Below, in pieces: positions 8,098 to 16,946 of a DNA stretch of 64,000 nt. Each line of letters opens with the position of its first letter. Positions within the stretch are counted from its first letter, which is position 1. Made by a program: the position numbers and the translations under genes. Source of the DNA: MADRE3 sp963718195 (GTDB lineage: Bacteria; Desulfobacterota; Desulfobulbia; Desulfobulbales; Desulfocapsaceae); NCBI GenBank assembly GCA_963718195.1, contig CAVQYQ010000005.1, forward strand, positions 620,001 to 684,000, read 5' to 3'. The notes beneath the pieces were generated by a model. The model saw only the letters and a program-made list of their open reading frames with translations, searched no databases and had not been told where the DNA came from.

Positions 8098-8851
8098 GTT
8101 CATCGACAAACACGAGTTGAGCTATCTACTTGTTAGGTCGTGCTTTTTTATGTTTTTATTGCATTAATAGGAGAAATTAATTGACCTATATAAATAATGC
8201 TTTAAATTATTATAATTAAAGATGATATACTTGGCGTGGATGGCAATTTTATTGAAAAAATAGGTATATATACCTATTTACATAAAGACTTTCCACGATT
8301 AATAGAAGAGGAGGATGTAACTTTTTGATGAGATAGGTTGCTGGGAGGGAACATGAACGAACGGTCACGTCGGAAGAGATACTTTCCAAAGGGTTTGCCA
8401 TTCGAGGCGGAAACTGTAAAGAATCGTAAAGATAGAATCGTGCCAGGTGCAAACACATTTCCCATTGATTTAGTTTCTGCCAAATGTTCATCCGGTTTTT
8501 CCAGGTCAGTCCTGAAAGGACCCCGTCTAATAAGGAGGGCATACACCGAACCACTTGGCTATAATTTAGTTGAAAACATCCTGTTACAAAGAAACTATAT
8601 CATTGATTGATGACTCCTTGAGCACCTACGCATTATTGTTCCAGTCTTTTCAAAACAACGAATTACTCCATCTCGTTTACCACCCCTAAACAACACCTAA
8701 GTAAATTCATTTTATCTCTGCTATTTCAATAGGATATCAACAAACTACGATTCCTCTTTTATTGCTGCTTGCCAGAGCCACAGAGTACGGTATCCTTCTA
8801 TTAGCTCAAAACACCAGGTATAAAATCAGGAATGATAGGATTAGAACTACC
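8098..8851. other. Gene-poor AT-rich region
   Basis: About 750 bases without a convincing gene. An 85-codon plus-strand frame starts at ATG 8353 behind a GGGAGGGA sequence, but it overlaps two opposite-strand frames and its residue composition looks random, so it is not called. The only structured element noticed is a perfect 22-bp palindrome at 8258-8279, listed separately. Confidence 0.5.
8258..8279. promoter_or_regulatory. Perfect 22-bp palindrome, possible operator
   Basis: AAATAGGTATA followed directly by TATACCTATTT forms a perfect two-fold symmetric 22-bp site with no loop, so it is a DNA-type rather than RNA-type signal. It lies upstream of no confident gene; the nearest candidate is the doubtful frame at 8353. 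Binding of a dimeric repressor is possible but unsupported. Confidence 0.35.
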
Positions 8852-8900
8852 GGAAAAGAAACTGAAAGCGGTCAGGCCTCAGCCATGACCGCTTTCAGTT
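8852..8900 (-). terminator. Rho-independent terminator after tRNA-Thr(CGU)
   Basis: A perfect 15-bp inverted repeat (AACTGAAAGCGGTCA at 8860-8874 and its complement at 8886-8900) with an 11-base loop. Read on the minus strand, the stem is followed by TCTTTTCC. It begins 4 bases after the tRNA-Thr CCA end. Confidence 0.85.
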
Positions 8901-8904
8901 GTAA

Positions 8905-8980
8905 TGGAGCCACCGAGCGGACTTGAACCGCTGGCCTGCTGGTTACGAATCAGCTGCTCTACCACCTGAGCTACGGTGGC
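8905..8980 (-). tRNA. tRNA-Thr, anticodon CGU
   Basis: A 76-base tRNA on the minus strand. Acceptor stem GCCACCG pairs with CGGTGGC, then discriminator T and encoded CCA. The D arm is GCTCAGGTGGTAGAGC, the anticodon loop TTCGTAA carries CGU (codon ACG), and the T arm has GGTTCAAGTC. The base pair closing the anticodon loop is an A-C mismatch. A strong terminator follows. Confidence 0.95.
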
Positions 8981-9327
8981 TCATGTTTAAAAAGAACCTG
9001 CCCCAAGGGAAAGCTGATCAAAATTGACGATGTTTATATCAGTTACTGGAGTAAAGTTCAACTCTAAACACTACATCTGCTGGGAGAAAAAATATGGTAT
9101 CGTCTGTTATTTCTTGCCAGTGAATTCAATGTCGCAACCCATATCTGGTAGGTGAAATACCTACATGACAAAAGGCTCACACCCAATAATTATTCCATTT
9201 CATTTATCGGTTTTTGACGTTAGGTTATCACGATTATATTGGACCAGGCTCTAAAGCACCTGATCTGGTTTTGGGATCCAAGGAACCACCTCACCTATAC
9301 CATTTAATACAATGTCGGAAGAATACC
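8981..9327. other. Intergenic region upstream of the Fe-S protein operon
   Basis: About 350 bases with no convincing gene. A frame from TTG 9214 joins the Fe-S protein, but its first 38 codons are judged untranslated. A short GTAGGT/ACCTAC inverted repeat with a 5-base spacer sits at 9148-9164. No clear sigma-70 promoter was found. Confidence 0.5.
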
Positions 9328-11190
9328 ATGAGTAAAGGTTTTACAACATATCGTTTAATTCAGGACGGGAGCGCAGCTTCTGTATTTGACAGACAGGTAA
9401 CAAATAGTTTTCACGACCTCAGCACTCATTCTACTGTGGAGGTCTCCGAAGTTCTGCTGCAGAGCGGTTTTCCCGGCTTGAACCAGGAGAGCCAGGTCAT
9501 CCTTTCTCCAGCGTTGCAATTGAACGGTGATATAGCTGGACTTAATGACCAACAGTTACATCTATTTGCCGAAGCAGAGCGTATAAGGAAGAATAAGACA
9601 TCTTTCAGCAGCTACACTATTGAGCCTGATAACCGAGTATGTGTGATTTCAAACGATGTGTCGTCACTGAACCGATTTCTCGACACCTATGGCGGTGTCC
9701 TCGACATCACACCTCTCTTGATAAAAGGTAGCCATCCTGATTTTGGTGAGGTAACGGAACTCGATTTGTCATATGACGAAAATCATTACAGAATCGAATA
9801 TTCCACTCGTTCACCCGTCGATCATAAAAAGTGTACGTACTGTGGCTTATGCGGAAGTACATGTCCTGTGGCTTGTATTTCCGAAAAACTTTTCTTTGAC
9901 TTTGAAACGTGTACATTCTGCAGGGACTGCGAGAAAATCTGTCCAACCGGGGCCATAGATATCTATGCGGTTGAGCAGAATATCATTGAGGTTCCAGCGC
10001 TTCTTGCTCTTGGAGATACCAACCTCGAGGTACCGGAGAATGCTCAAAATTTTTACCATGAAAAAACTCTTGAAAAATTTCTTTCCACCCTTTTCCCCTG
10101 TCAGGTAGATGAGGTTATATCCTGCAACCACAATATATGTCAATTCAGCAGCAGAACTGACGCCGGCTGCGACGAATGTATTCGAGCATGCTCTTTCGGG
10201 GCAATCAAGGGGAAAGAGCGGATTGTTATCAACTCTCTGAAATGCACAGAATGTGGACGCTGTGCTGGCGTTTGTCCCACCGGGGCAATCGAGTATCATC
10301 GTTTCGAAGACTCGATGTTCAACGAATTCTTCAGGTTATTCCAGCTTGAACCGGAAACTATTGTTCTATTTGGATCTGAAGAGGAATTTCACCGATTCTG
10401 GTGGCAGCACCGTGACTCCCGTTTTGACAATCATCTTTTTCTCGAATCTCCCCGTGCAGATGCTTTGTCGGCTTTTCACCTCTTATACATGCTCGCCCAT
10501 GGGGCCTCCCATGTTATCATTTTAGATTCAGGTCAGGATAAAAATCAGGTTATTCAACGAACCATTGACAGTGTGAACAGCCTTGTAGAAAACATTTTTG
10601 AAAAACCCCATAGAGTTCACCTGTCAACACCAAAAGATTATCCTTCCCTGGTTTCATTATTTGAAGATACTTCAGTGTTACTGAAAAATTATAAGGATCT
10701 CAAGTACATTAACCGTCGTCAGAAATTGTCTTCTATTTTCCAACATGCATTTGAACATATCGATAAAACAATCACCCTTAAAAATGATACCAACAACCTC
10801 TTCCACTCTATTGTCTGCGCGAAAGATAAATGCACGCAGTGCCTTGCCTGCCTTAATGAGTGCAGAATTGAAGCCCTGTCGTCAGATCCCTCTTCGCTGA
10901 CACTCTCCTGGACCGGATCACTCTGTACCGGCTGCAATGGCTGTGTTTATGTCTGTCCTGAAAATGCTCTTTCGGCCGGCAAAAAAGTTTCTCTTGCCCC
11001 TTCGTTTTTTTTACCGGTAGTCGCTGCCCAGGCCGAGCCAATGCGCTGCAAAGAGTGTGGCAAAATATTTGGTACCAGAAAAAGTTTCGATCGTGTCATG
11101 GAAATTCTTGCCAAACAGAAAATGGATCATGATGGCCACTTCGAATATTGTGAAGACTGCCGTGTTATCAAATTATTGGAATCAGAATAG
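9328..11190 (+). CDS. Multi-cluster [4Fe-4S] ferredoxin-type protein with MvhD-like region
   Basis: A 620-residue soluble electron-transfer protein. Cysteine groups in order: C169/172/175/179 and C195/198/201/205 (a 2x[4Fe-4S] ferredoxin fold); an irregular group C266/271/281/284/288 followed by C306/309/312/316; C502/505/508/512 and C533/536/539/543; and a C-terminal CxxC pair at 574-577 and 608-611 that looks like a zinc ribbon or rubredoxin-like knot. Residues 343-405 resemble the MvhD-type hydrogenase iron-sulfur subunit. No signal peptide, so it is cytoplasmic. The ATG at 9328 has GGAAG 6 bases upstream and is preferred to TTG 9214. A TorD-like chaperone gene begins 5 bases after its stop, suggesting a role near a molybdenum or tungsten oxidoreductase, possibly formate dehydrogenase encoded elsewhere. 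The exact partner is unknown. Confidence 0.85.
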   Translation: MSKGFTTYRLIQDGSAASVFDRQVTNSFHDLSTHSTVEVSEVLLQSGFPGLNQESQVILSPALQLNGDIAGLNDQQLHLFAEAERIRKNKTSFSSYTIEPDNRVCVISNDVSSLNRFLDTYGGVLDITPLLIKGSHPDFGEVTELDLSYDENHYRIEYSTRSPVDHKKCTYCGLCGSTCPVACISEKLFFDFETCTFCRDCEKICPTGAIDIYAVEQNIIEVPALLALGDTNLEVPENAQNFYHEKTLEKFLSTLFPCQVDEVISCNHNICQFSSRTDAGCDECIRACSFGAIKGKERIVINSLKCTECGRCAGVCPTGAIEYHRFEDSMFNEFFRLFQLEPETIVLFGSEEEFHRFWWQHRDSRFDNHLFLESPRADALSAFHLLYMLAHGASHVIILDSGQDKNQVIQRTIDSVNSLVENIFEKPHRVHLSTPKDYPSLVSLFEDTSVLLKNYKDLKYINRRQKLSSIFQHAFEHIDKTITLKNDTNNLFHSIVCAKDKCTQCLACLNECRIEALSSDPSSLTLSWTGSLCTGCNGCVYVCPENALSAGKKVSLAPSFFLPVVAAQAEPMRCKECGKIFGTRKSFDRVMEILAKQKMDHDGHFEYCEDCRVIKLLESE

Positions 11191-11195
11191 ATCAG

Positions 11196-11801
11196 ATGAA
11201 AGAACTCAATGATAAGGAATTGCTGCTTGTAAGACTTCGTTTTCTTGACATGATAAAATCATTTTTTATCTCTCAGCCAGATGCAGAACGGCTCAGTCGA
11301 TGGAGAGGGACGTTTGCTGCACTTGTCAAAGACCCGGTTACTCCTGAAATTGACAGTGCCGCACGCGAGTTAAACAAACAACTTACCTCAAAAAAACTGG
11401 AAGATCTCCAGGATGAATATTATGCCTTATTTACTGACCCGTTTAGTGAAAACCATCTCAATATGATGGCATCTCATTATATCGACGGCAGAAATTACGG
11501 AAACACCCTGATTGCTCTCAGACAGTTTCTTCATGATACCAGTATTAATGTGGAAAATTCCCTGGGCGATTCAGAAGATTCACTGGTGGTGATGCTCGAT
11601 ATTCTGGTAACCTTGATTGGTCAGCAGAAACAGGGTGATGACAACTCCGAAGAACAGGGGAAACTTGTGAATGACTTTCTTTTACCCTGTATTGATCATC
11701 TTTCGAAAAGTGCAGCCCAAAATCAGTCTGCACACTTTTTCGAAGGCTGTATCCGTTTCTGCAAAGGGTATCTCAATCTCGAAAAAAGTCTCGCAACCTG
11801 A
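11196..11801 (+). CDS. TorD/DmsD-family molybdoenzyme maturation chaperone
   Basis: A 201-residue, all-helical, cytoplasmic protein. The arrangement of an N-terminal helical region (LLLVRLRFLDMIKSFF), the central LEDLQDEYYALFTDPF segment and the MMASHYIDGRNYGN loop matches the TorD family, whose members bind Tat-type signal peptides or apo-molybdoenzymes before cofactor insertion. It lies 5 bases after the multi-[4Fe-4S] protein and upstream of a nonaheme cytochrome, so these three are probably one operon. No molybdoenzyme is adjacent, so the client is encoded elsewhere. Confidence 0.75.
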   Translation: MKELNDKELLLVRLRFLDMIKSFFISQPDAERLSRWRGTFAALVKDPVTPEIDSAARELNKQLTSKKLEDLQDEYYALFTDPFSENHLNMMASHYIDGRNYGNTLIALRQFLHDTSINVENSLGDSEDSLVVMLDILVTLIGQQKQGDDNSEEQGKLVNDFLLPCIDHLSKSAAQNQSAHFFEGCIRFCKGYLNLEKSLAT

Positions 11802-11980
11802 CAGTCTCTTCGAAATCAAATCATTGGTTGCATGCATCGACTGATTCTGAAAAAAGAACCAGCTGAGGTTTTCATTTTCTTTGCAACCGTTCTAATTGCG
11901 ATAGGAGAGTCAGTGCTTTTCTAGTATATTGATGTAGAATTGGTACAATCTGAAATTTCTGAAACTTTCTGCGCAATACG

Positions 11981-13456
11981 ATGCCGAACCTTCCTGATTT
12001 TTTTAAAGGATTCACTCCTCTTCTTTTATCTTTCTCCCTTGGTATTCTTTTACTGGCAGGTGGCTGCAGTGACGAAGAGAATGACGAGGGGCATAAAACA
12101 GCAATTTCAACCGGCTGCCAAAGTTGCCATGCTGTTGATATAGACCAATCTCATCAATTTTCCTGTACCAAGTGCCATGGTGGAATTGAAGGAAGAAAAG
12201 ACATCGAAGAATCTCATCAGGGGCTCATAGCACAGCCGGCCCACCCCGACAATGCCCCTTCTTTCTGTGGGCCCTGCCATGCTGATCAACTGGCAATGGT
12301 CAGCCAGAGCAATCATTACACTCTGACCCGACACCTTGACCTTGTAAGAAACTCATTCATTCCGGCAGAACAGCACATTACCATTGAAGACATTTCCTCT
12401 TCAACTGCTCCCGGCACAGAGCTGCAGCTGGTCGATGATCTGCTGAGACGCAGATGCCTGCGCTGTCACGTCTATTACCAAGGCGATGATTTTCCTCTGG
12501 TAACGCGTGCCACTGGATGTGGTGCGTGCCATCTCGATTATTACGACGGCCAGATCGTTTCTCATCAATTCCGCAGATTACCGAATGATTCACGCTGCCT
12601 CTCTTGTCATTATGGCAACCATGTCGGCTCTGATTATTATGGTCGTTTTGAACATGATTTTAACGAAGAGTATCGTACTCCATATACTACTACAGAAGAT
12701 TTCTTCAGACCCTATGGTGTTGAAACTCATCAACTCGAACCTGACATTCATCGTAAAGGTGGTATGGTTTGTATTGACTGCCATAAGCAGCAAGAGGTTA
12801 TGGGTGCAGGACCTTCAGTAACCTGTGAAAGCTGTCATGACCGTGGTCAACTGCAAACAAATGACAATCCGTCAATCAGTTATATGAATGACCAGTATCT
12901 GTTCACGTCCAGCACAACCGGTTCATCGCTGGTTCTCCCTGTCATGGTTGACCCTGTTCACCAAAAGTACGCTCCTCTGGTCTCCTGTCACGTATGCCAT
13001 GCGCTGTGGACCTTTGACGACGAACAGACACATCTCATACGAATCGATCACGATGACCTTGATGATCTTGAGAAACTGACGCTTGACGGGAGTTCAGAGG
13101 TCCTTCAGATAGTTTCCAGTCACATGGAGTTTGATGGTGAATGGCTGGACCCGGTCATGAAGGATAAGTTTACCGGTGTTTCGTTCCCTGGAATCTGGCT
13201 AAAAGGATATAAACAGCGAAGATGGGAGAACATCCGTATTGAGCCGGATTCAGAAGGGATACTTCAGGTTACCCGCCCGATCCTGGACCTGCACCTTTCA
13301 TGGATCGATGAAGATGAAATTTCACAATTCGATAACATAACCCGGCTTCCAGATAAATCCGGCAGTATACCCTACGCACCACACACCATAGGAAGGGCCG
13401 GACCGTTCTATGAGAAAAGGCTCCGTCATCTGGACCTGGAAAATTCGAATCGTTAA
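11981..13456 (+). CDS. Nonaheme cytochrome c lipoprotein
   Basis: A 491-residue exported protein with nine CxxCH heme-binding motifs at residues 46-50, 62-66, 96-100, 159-163, 180-184, 206-210, 264-268, 282-286 and 336-340. The N-terminus (hydrophobic 12-26, LLAGGC) is a lipoprotein signal with Cys29 as the lipid-modified residue. The last 150 residues have no heme and contain Asp-rich stretches and a beta-type tail that may dock a partner. Heme spacing does not match NrfA, octaheme nitrite reductase or the usual tetraheme cytochromes I know. It lies 179 bases after the TorD-like gene on the same strand. A periplasmic or outer-membrane electron-transfer role is inferred; the specific partner is unknown. 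Confidence 0.88.
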   Translation: MPNLPDFFKGFTPLLLSFSLGILLLAGGCSDEENDEGHKTAISTGCQSCHAVDIDQSHQFSCTKCHGGIEGRKDIEESHQGLIAQPAHPDNAPSFCGPCHADQLAMVSQSNHYTLTRHLDLVRNSFIPAEQHITIEDISSSTAPGTELQLVDDLLRRRCLRCHVYYQGDDFPLVTRATGCGACHLDYYDGQIVSHQFRRLPNDSRCLSCHYGNHVGSDYYGRFEHDFNEEYRTPYTTTEDFFRPYGVETHQLEPDIHRKGGMVCIDCHKQQEVMGAGPSVTCESCHDRGQLQTNDNPSISYMNDQYLFTSSTTGSSLVLPVMVDPVHQKYAPLVSCHVCHALWTFDDEQTHLIRIDHDDLDDLEKLTLDGSSEVLQIVSSHMEFDGEWLDPVMKDKFTGVSFPGIWLKGYKQRRWENIRIEPDSEGILQVTRPILDLHLSWIDEDEISQFDNITRLPDKSGSIPYAPHTIGRAGPFYEKRLRHLDLENSNR

Positions 13457-13620
13457 GGTAACAAGTCAAAACCATTGCTTAACGTTTCGTTTTGTAATAA
13501 ACAGTCGCAATGAATAGAAATGGATCATACAGCTGGGAAGAACATTCAACTCGTAGCTATCACCTTCTCATGCCGCTAAACGCTTCATATTATCGAGAGA
13601 GCCCCTGTCAGCAACATTTA

Positions 13621-14343
13621 ATGAAACTGGTTTCGATAATACTGATTTTTCTGGCATGTCTCCCTGCTTGTTCGCCTGCTGCCGGCTCAAAAAAAGAATA
13701 CTCCCATCCCACTCAGAAACCATATGTGATCAATAAAAGGGTATATTACCCGATACCATCCTCCTACGGTTTCACCCAAACCGGTATCGCCTCATGGTAT
13801 GGCAATGATTTTCATGGCCGCAAGACATCCAATGCTGAAACCTACAACATGTATGAGATGACAGCAGCTCACAAGACGTTGCCGATGGACACCATTCTGC
13901 TGGTAAAAAACCTTGAAAACAACAAGGAGATTGTTGTACGGGTTAACGATCGCGGTCCGTTTGTTCGTGGACGCGTGATCGATCTCAGCTATAGTGGTGC
14001 AAAAAAGCTTGATATCCTCAGCAAAGGGACAGCGCGGGTCCACTTAACAGCGCTGGGTGACGCAAAGAAGGATAGCGCAGAATTGAGACGTATGGCAAAA
14101 AAATTCTATACTGGCGAATTCTATGTACAGATTGGTTCATTTACCAACAGGAATAATGCACTTCGTCTCCAGCAGCGCTTTACCCAGGCAGGACACACAA
14201 CCCTTATTCAAAAATATTATGGGCGTGACAATGTCTATCATCGCGTTCATGTCTATGTTGGCAAAACCCTGAAAGGTGCTGAGCAGGAACAAAAAATTCT
14301 CGAGGATCGTGGTTACCGGGATGCATTTGTAATTGCGCACTGA
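13621..14343 (+). CDS. rlpA: RlpA-family septal lytic transglycosylase / SPOR-domain lipoprotein
   Basis: A 240-residue lipoprotein from ATG 13621: hydrophobic 3-16 and lipobox LPAC with Cys17. The double-psi beta-barrel of RlpA starts at GIASWYGNDFHGRKTSNAE and contains the catalytic-type NDRGPF and VIDLSYSGA motifs. A C-terminal SPOR domain (FYVQIGSFTNRNNA to the end) binds denuded septal peptidoglycan. The frame extends upstream to 13510, but those 37 residues would precede and spoil the lipoprotein signal, so the internal ATG is preferred despite a weak Shine-Dalgarno sequence. It faces the trp genes tail to tail. Confidence 0.9.
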   Translation: MKLVSIILIFLACLPACSPAAGSKKEYSHPTQKPYVINKRVYYPIPSSYGFTQTGIASWYGNDFHGRKTSNAETYNMYEMTAAHKTLPMDTILLVKNLENNKEIVVRVNDRGPFVRGRVIDLSYSGAKKLDILSKGTARVHLTALGDAKKDSAELRRMAKKFYTGEFYVQIGSFTNRNNALRLQQRFTQAGHTTLIQKYYGRDNVYHRVHVYVGKTLKGAEQEQKILEDRGYRDAFVIAH

Positions 14344-14379
14344 AGAATCATATAGTTTTCCCAATGCCTGCAAATAGGC

Positions 14380-15042
14380 TTATGCATGTTGATTACGCCT
14401 ATAAAAATCATATTCTGCCACCAATGAAACCAGTTCAGTTAATTTCTTCTGATTCTTGATTCCCGGTGCATCCTCGACCCCGGAGTTTATGTCAATGGCA
14501 AATGGTGAAACGTTGGTGAGTGCCTCTCTTATATTGTCAGGATTAAGCCCACCGGCGAGTATCAACGGGTGATCAAGAGTAATCGAGTCGATCAACTGCC
14601 AGTCAAACGTATCTCCTGTACCACCATCGATTCCCTGCACATAGGTATCGAGCAATATACTGTCTATTACGTCAACATAAGATGCAGTGTCAGGCGCAGG
14701 GCTTTTTCTGCCGATACGAAACGCTTTGCATATGGATAAAGATTTGTTCCAACGCTTCAACCTGGAGCACAGCAATACCGGCTCTTTGCCATGAAGTTGA
14801 ACCTGCGTAAGCCCGCATCTGGTAACAATCGATATAATCTCATCGAACCCCTTATCAACAAAAACCCCGACCCTGCTGACGAACGACGGCAGGGTGCTGA
14901 TAATTGTTGCAGCCTCTGCAGGGGCAATATTTCGAGGACTTTTCTCAACAAAAATAAAACCAAGCGCGTCAATACCAAGATTAACGGCCGCCTCGGCATC
15001 TTCGACACGCGTCGTACCGCACATTTTAATGCGCGTTCTCAT
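14380..15042 (-). CDS. trpF: Phosphoribosylanthranilate isomerase
   Basis: A 220-residue TIM-barrel enzyme of tryptophan synthesis. The N-terminus MRTRIKMCGTTR has the catalytic Cys in KMCG, and the phosphate-binding ends LILAGGLNPDN and FAIDINSGVED are present, with the catalytic Asp in LLDTY. The frame opens at 15111 but would overlap trpC; the ATG at 15042 gives a normal TrpF start and a 19-base gap after trpC. It is the last gene of trpEGDCF in this window; trpB and trpA are not adjacent. Confidence 0.95.
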   Translation of the reverse strand: MRTRIKMCGTTRVEDAEAAVNLGIDALGFIFVEKSPRNIAPAEAATIISTLPSFVSRVGVFVDKGFDEIISIVTRCGLTQVQLHGKEPVLLCSRLKRWNKSLSICKAFRIGRKSPAPDTASYVDVIDSILLDTYVQGIDGGTGDTFDWQLIDSITLDHPLILAGGLNPDNIREALTNVSPFAIDINSGVEDAPGIKNQKKLTELVSLVAEYDFYRRNQHA

Positions 15043-15061
15043 TGTTCTATCAACCTCTTTC

Positions 15062-15841
15062 TCATTTCCGGGGTCGCAATGACCTGAGTAAACCACTCTT
15101 TTCGCCGGCACGCATTAATGTCTCACCAATCAGCGCGGCACAGACCCCTGCCCTGTCCAATGCTTCAATATCGTGAATATTCCGCAGTCCGGATTCTGAA
15201 ACCACAGGGATATCGGACGGAATCATTTTCATCAGCCGGAAAGTAGTATCAATATCAACTGAAAAATCATTTAAATTCCGATTGTTTACACCTATCAGTT
15301 CTGCTCCGGCGCGCAACGATTTAGATAATTCGTCCTCCTGGTGAACTTCGACCAAACTGTCCATGCACAGATCGCTGGCGTGTTGCTGAAAATCACGTAT
15401 CTGTTGTTCGTCGAGAATCGAGGCGATCAACAGGATCGCATCAGCGCCATGGGCATGCGCTTCATCTATCTGCAGGTGATCGATAATAAAATCTTTTCTC
15501 AAGACAGGCAAATCTATGGCTTCTCTTACCTGGAGGAGGTAGAGAAGGTCGCCTTGAAAAAAATGCACGTCGGTTAATACGGAAACAGCCTGAGCGCCAT
15601 TGACCTGGTAGTTACAGGCAATCTTTACAGGATCAAAATGGGGACTGATAATACCTTTCGAAGGAGATGCTTTTTTAACCTCAGCAATTATTGAAACACC
15701 GGCATAATCGAGAAGGGTCTTTTTAAACCCTCGGGATTTTTCTGGAATTTGATCATTAAAGGGCTCAGGAAGGATAATGCCGTTTCGTTTGAGCAGCGAT
15801 ACTTCTTCCTTTTTCTTTTGGACAATTGTGTCAAGAATCAT
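15062..15841 (-). CDS. trpC: Indole-3-glycerol phosphate synthase
   Basis: A 259-residue TIM-barrel enzyme converting carboxyphenylaminodeoxyribulose phosphate to indoleglycerol phosphate. Seen: IIAEVKKASPSKG (catalytic Glu and Lys), VLTDVHFFQG, VLRKDFIID with the catalytic Lys, GVNNRNL and VVSESGL. It lies between trpD (26 bases) and trpF (19 bases) on the minus strand and is not fused to trpF as it is in enterobacteria. Confidence 0.97.
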   Translation of the reverse strand: MILDTIVQKKKEEVSLLKRNGIILPEPFNDQIPEKSRGFKKTLLDYAGVSIIAEVKKASPSKGIISPHFDPVKIACNYQVNGAQAVSVLTDVHFFQGDLLYLLQVREAIDLPVLRKDFIIDHLQIDEAHAHGADAILLIASILDEQQIRDFQQHASDLCMDSLVEVHQEDELSKSLRAGAELIGVNNRNLNDFSVDIDTTFRLMKMIPSDIPVVSESGLRNIHDIEALDRAGVCAALIGETLMRAGEKSGLLRSLRPRK

Positions 15842-15867
15842 AGATAAGGATTTGTTTTGTGTGCGAA

Positions 15868-16908
15868 TCAGGAAACCACATCGTTGGTAAAGGAAATCAA
15901 CCTATCAAGTTTATCTACTGCCTTCCCGGTATCGATACATTCTGCTGCCAGCAAAACGCCACCAATCAATTCGTCAGCGAGTCCAGCGGCCATCAACGCG
16001 GCCCCACTGTTCAACAGGGCCATATCTCTGCGTGGGCCTGCTTCACCACTGAGAACGTTCCTCATGATAGATGCTGATTCTTTCGTGTCTTTTCCGCCCT
16101 GCAGTTCATTTATTTTGGCGCGCTTTAACCCTGCTGTTTCTGGGGTTATCGTGTAAGTGGTGACCGAACCATTCTTCAACTCTGAGATCGTCGTCTCTCC
16201 TGTTATGGTGAGTTCATCAAGGTTACCCTCGCCATGAACAACGAGCGCCCGTAGCGAGCCCAGTTTGGCCAGCACTTCTGCCAACGGCTCTGTCAAAGAC
16301 TTACTGAATACCCCAAGTACCTGTACATTGGCACCTGCCGGATTTGTCAACGGCCCCAAAACATTAAATACGGTACGAATACCAATTTCACGACGCGGCC
16401 CGATTGCATACTTCATCGCACCATGCAGGGCCGGGGCAAACAGAAAGCCGATACCAATTTTTTTAATACAATCTCCCACCTGAGCTGGTTCAAGACTCAG
16501 GTTGACCCCGGCTGCTTCAAGGACATCTGCAGAACCGCAGGAACTGGAAACAGATCTGTTACCATGTTTAGCAACACTCACACCACAGCCTGCAACAATA
16601 AAGGCCGAAGTTGTCGACACATTGAAGGTACCGGAACCATCCCCACCAGTCCCGCAGGTGTCGAGAAGAACACCGCCCTGATCAATGTTAACGCCGCTGT
16701 CTATGGCGGTCACCTTATCACGCATCACCAGGGTTGCACCTGTTATCTCCTCAACGGTCTCCCCCTTCATCCGCAAGCCGGTGAGGAACGAACCGATCTG
16801 AACTGGTGTGGCATCACCAGTCATTATCTGATTCATCACCGCCTGCATCTCAGACTCGGAAAGATTAATGCCATTCACCACATGGTTAATCGCTTCTGTA
16901 ATATTCAT
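15868..16908 (-). CDS. trpD: Anthranilate phosphoribosyltransferase
   Basis: A 346-residue enzyme that transfers phosphoribose to anthranilate. The glycine-rich motif DTCGTGGDGSGTFNVS, the KHGNRSVSSSCGSADVLE segment and FAPALHGAMKY are diagnostic. A frame extends to TTG 16929, but the ATG at 16908 gives the normal family start (MNITEAINHV). It lies 38 bases after trpG, which is a separate gene here rather than fused. Confidence 0.97.
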   Translation of the reverse strand: MNITEAINHVVNGINLSESEMQAVMNQIMTGDATPVQIGSFLTGLRMKGETVEEITGATLVMRDKVTAIDSGVNIDQGGVLLDTCGTGGDGSGTFNVSTTSAFIVAGCGVSVAKHGNRSVSSSCGSADVLEAAGVNLSLEPAQVGDCIKKIGIGFLFAPALHGAMKYAIGPRREIGIRTVFNVLGPLTNPAGANVQVLGVFSKSLTEPLAEVLAKLGSLRALVVHGEGNLDELTITGETTISELKNGSVTTYTITPETAGLKRAKINELQGGKDTKESASIMRNVLSGEAGPRRDMALLNSGAALMAAGLADELIGGVLLAAECIDTGKAVDKLDRLISFTNDVVS

Positions 16909-16946
16909 AATAATCTCTGTGAATTGCAAATTTTCGAGGTCATATA

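Noticed and set aside
8338..8610. Plus-strand frame of 85-90 codons with GGGAGGGA upstream of ATG 8353
   Set aside because: The ribosome-binding site looks good, but the protein has random composition and overlaps two opposite-strand frames; not enough support.
9214..9327. 38-codon N-terminal extension of the Fe-S protein from TTG 9214
   Set aside because: A well-placed ATG with a Shine-Dalgarno sequence exists at 9328, and the extension has no conserved-looking content.
13510..13620. 37-codon N-terminal extension of RlpA
   Set aside because: It would place a polar stretch before a clear lipoprotein signal sequence that begins at Met 13621.
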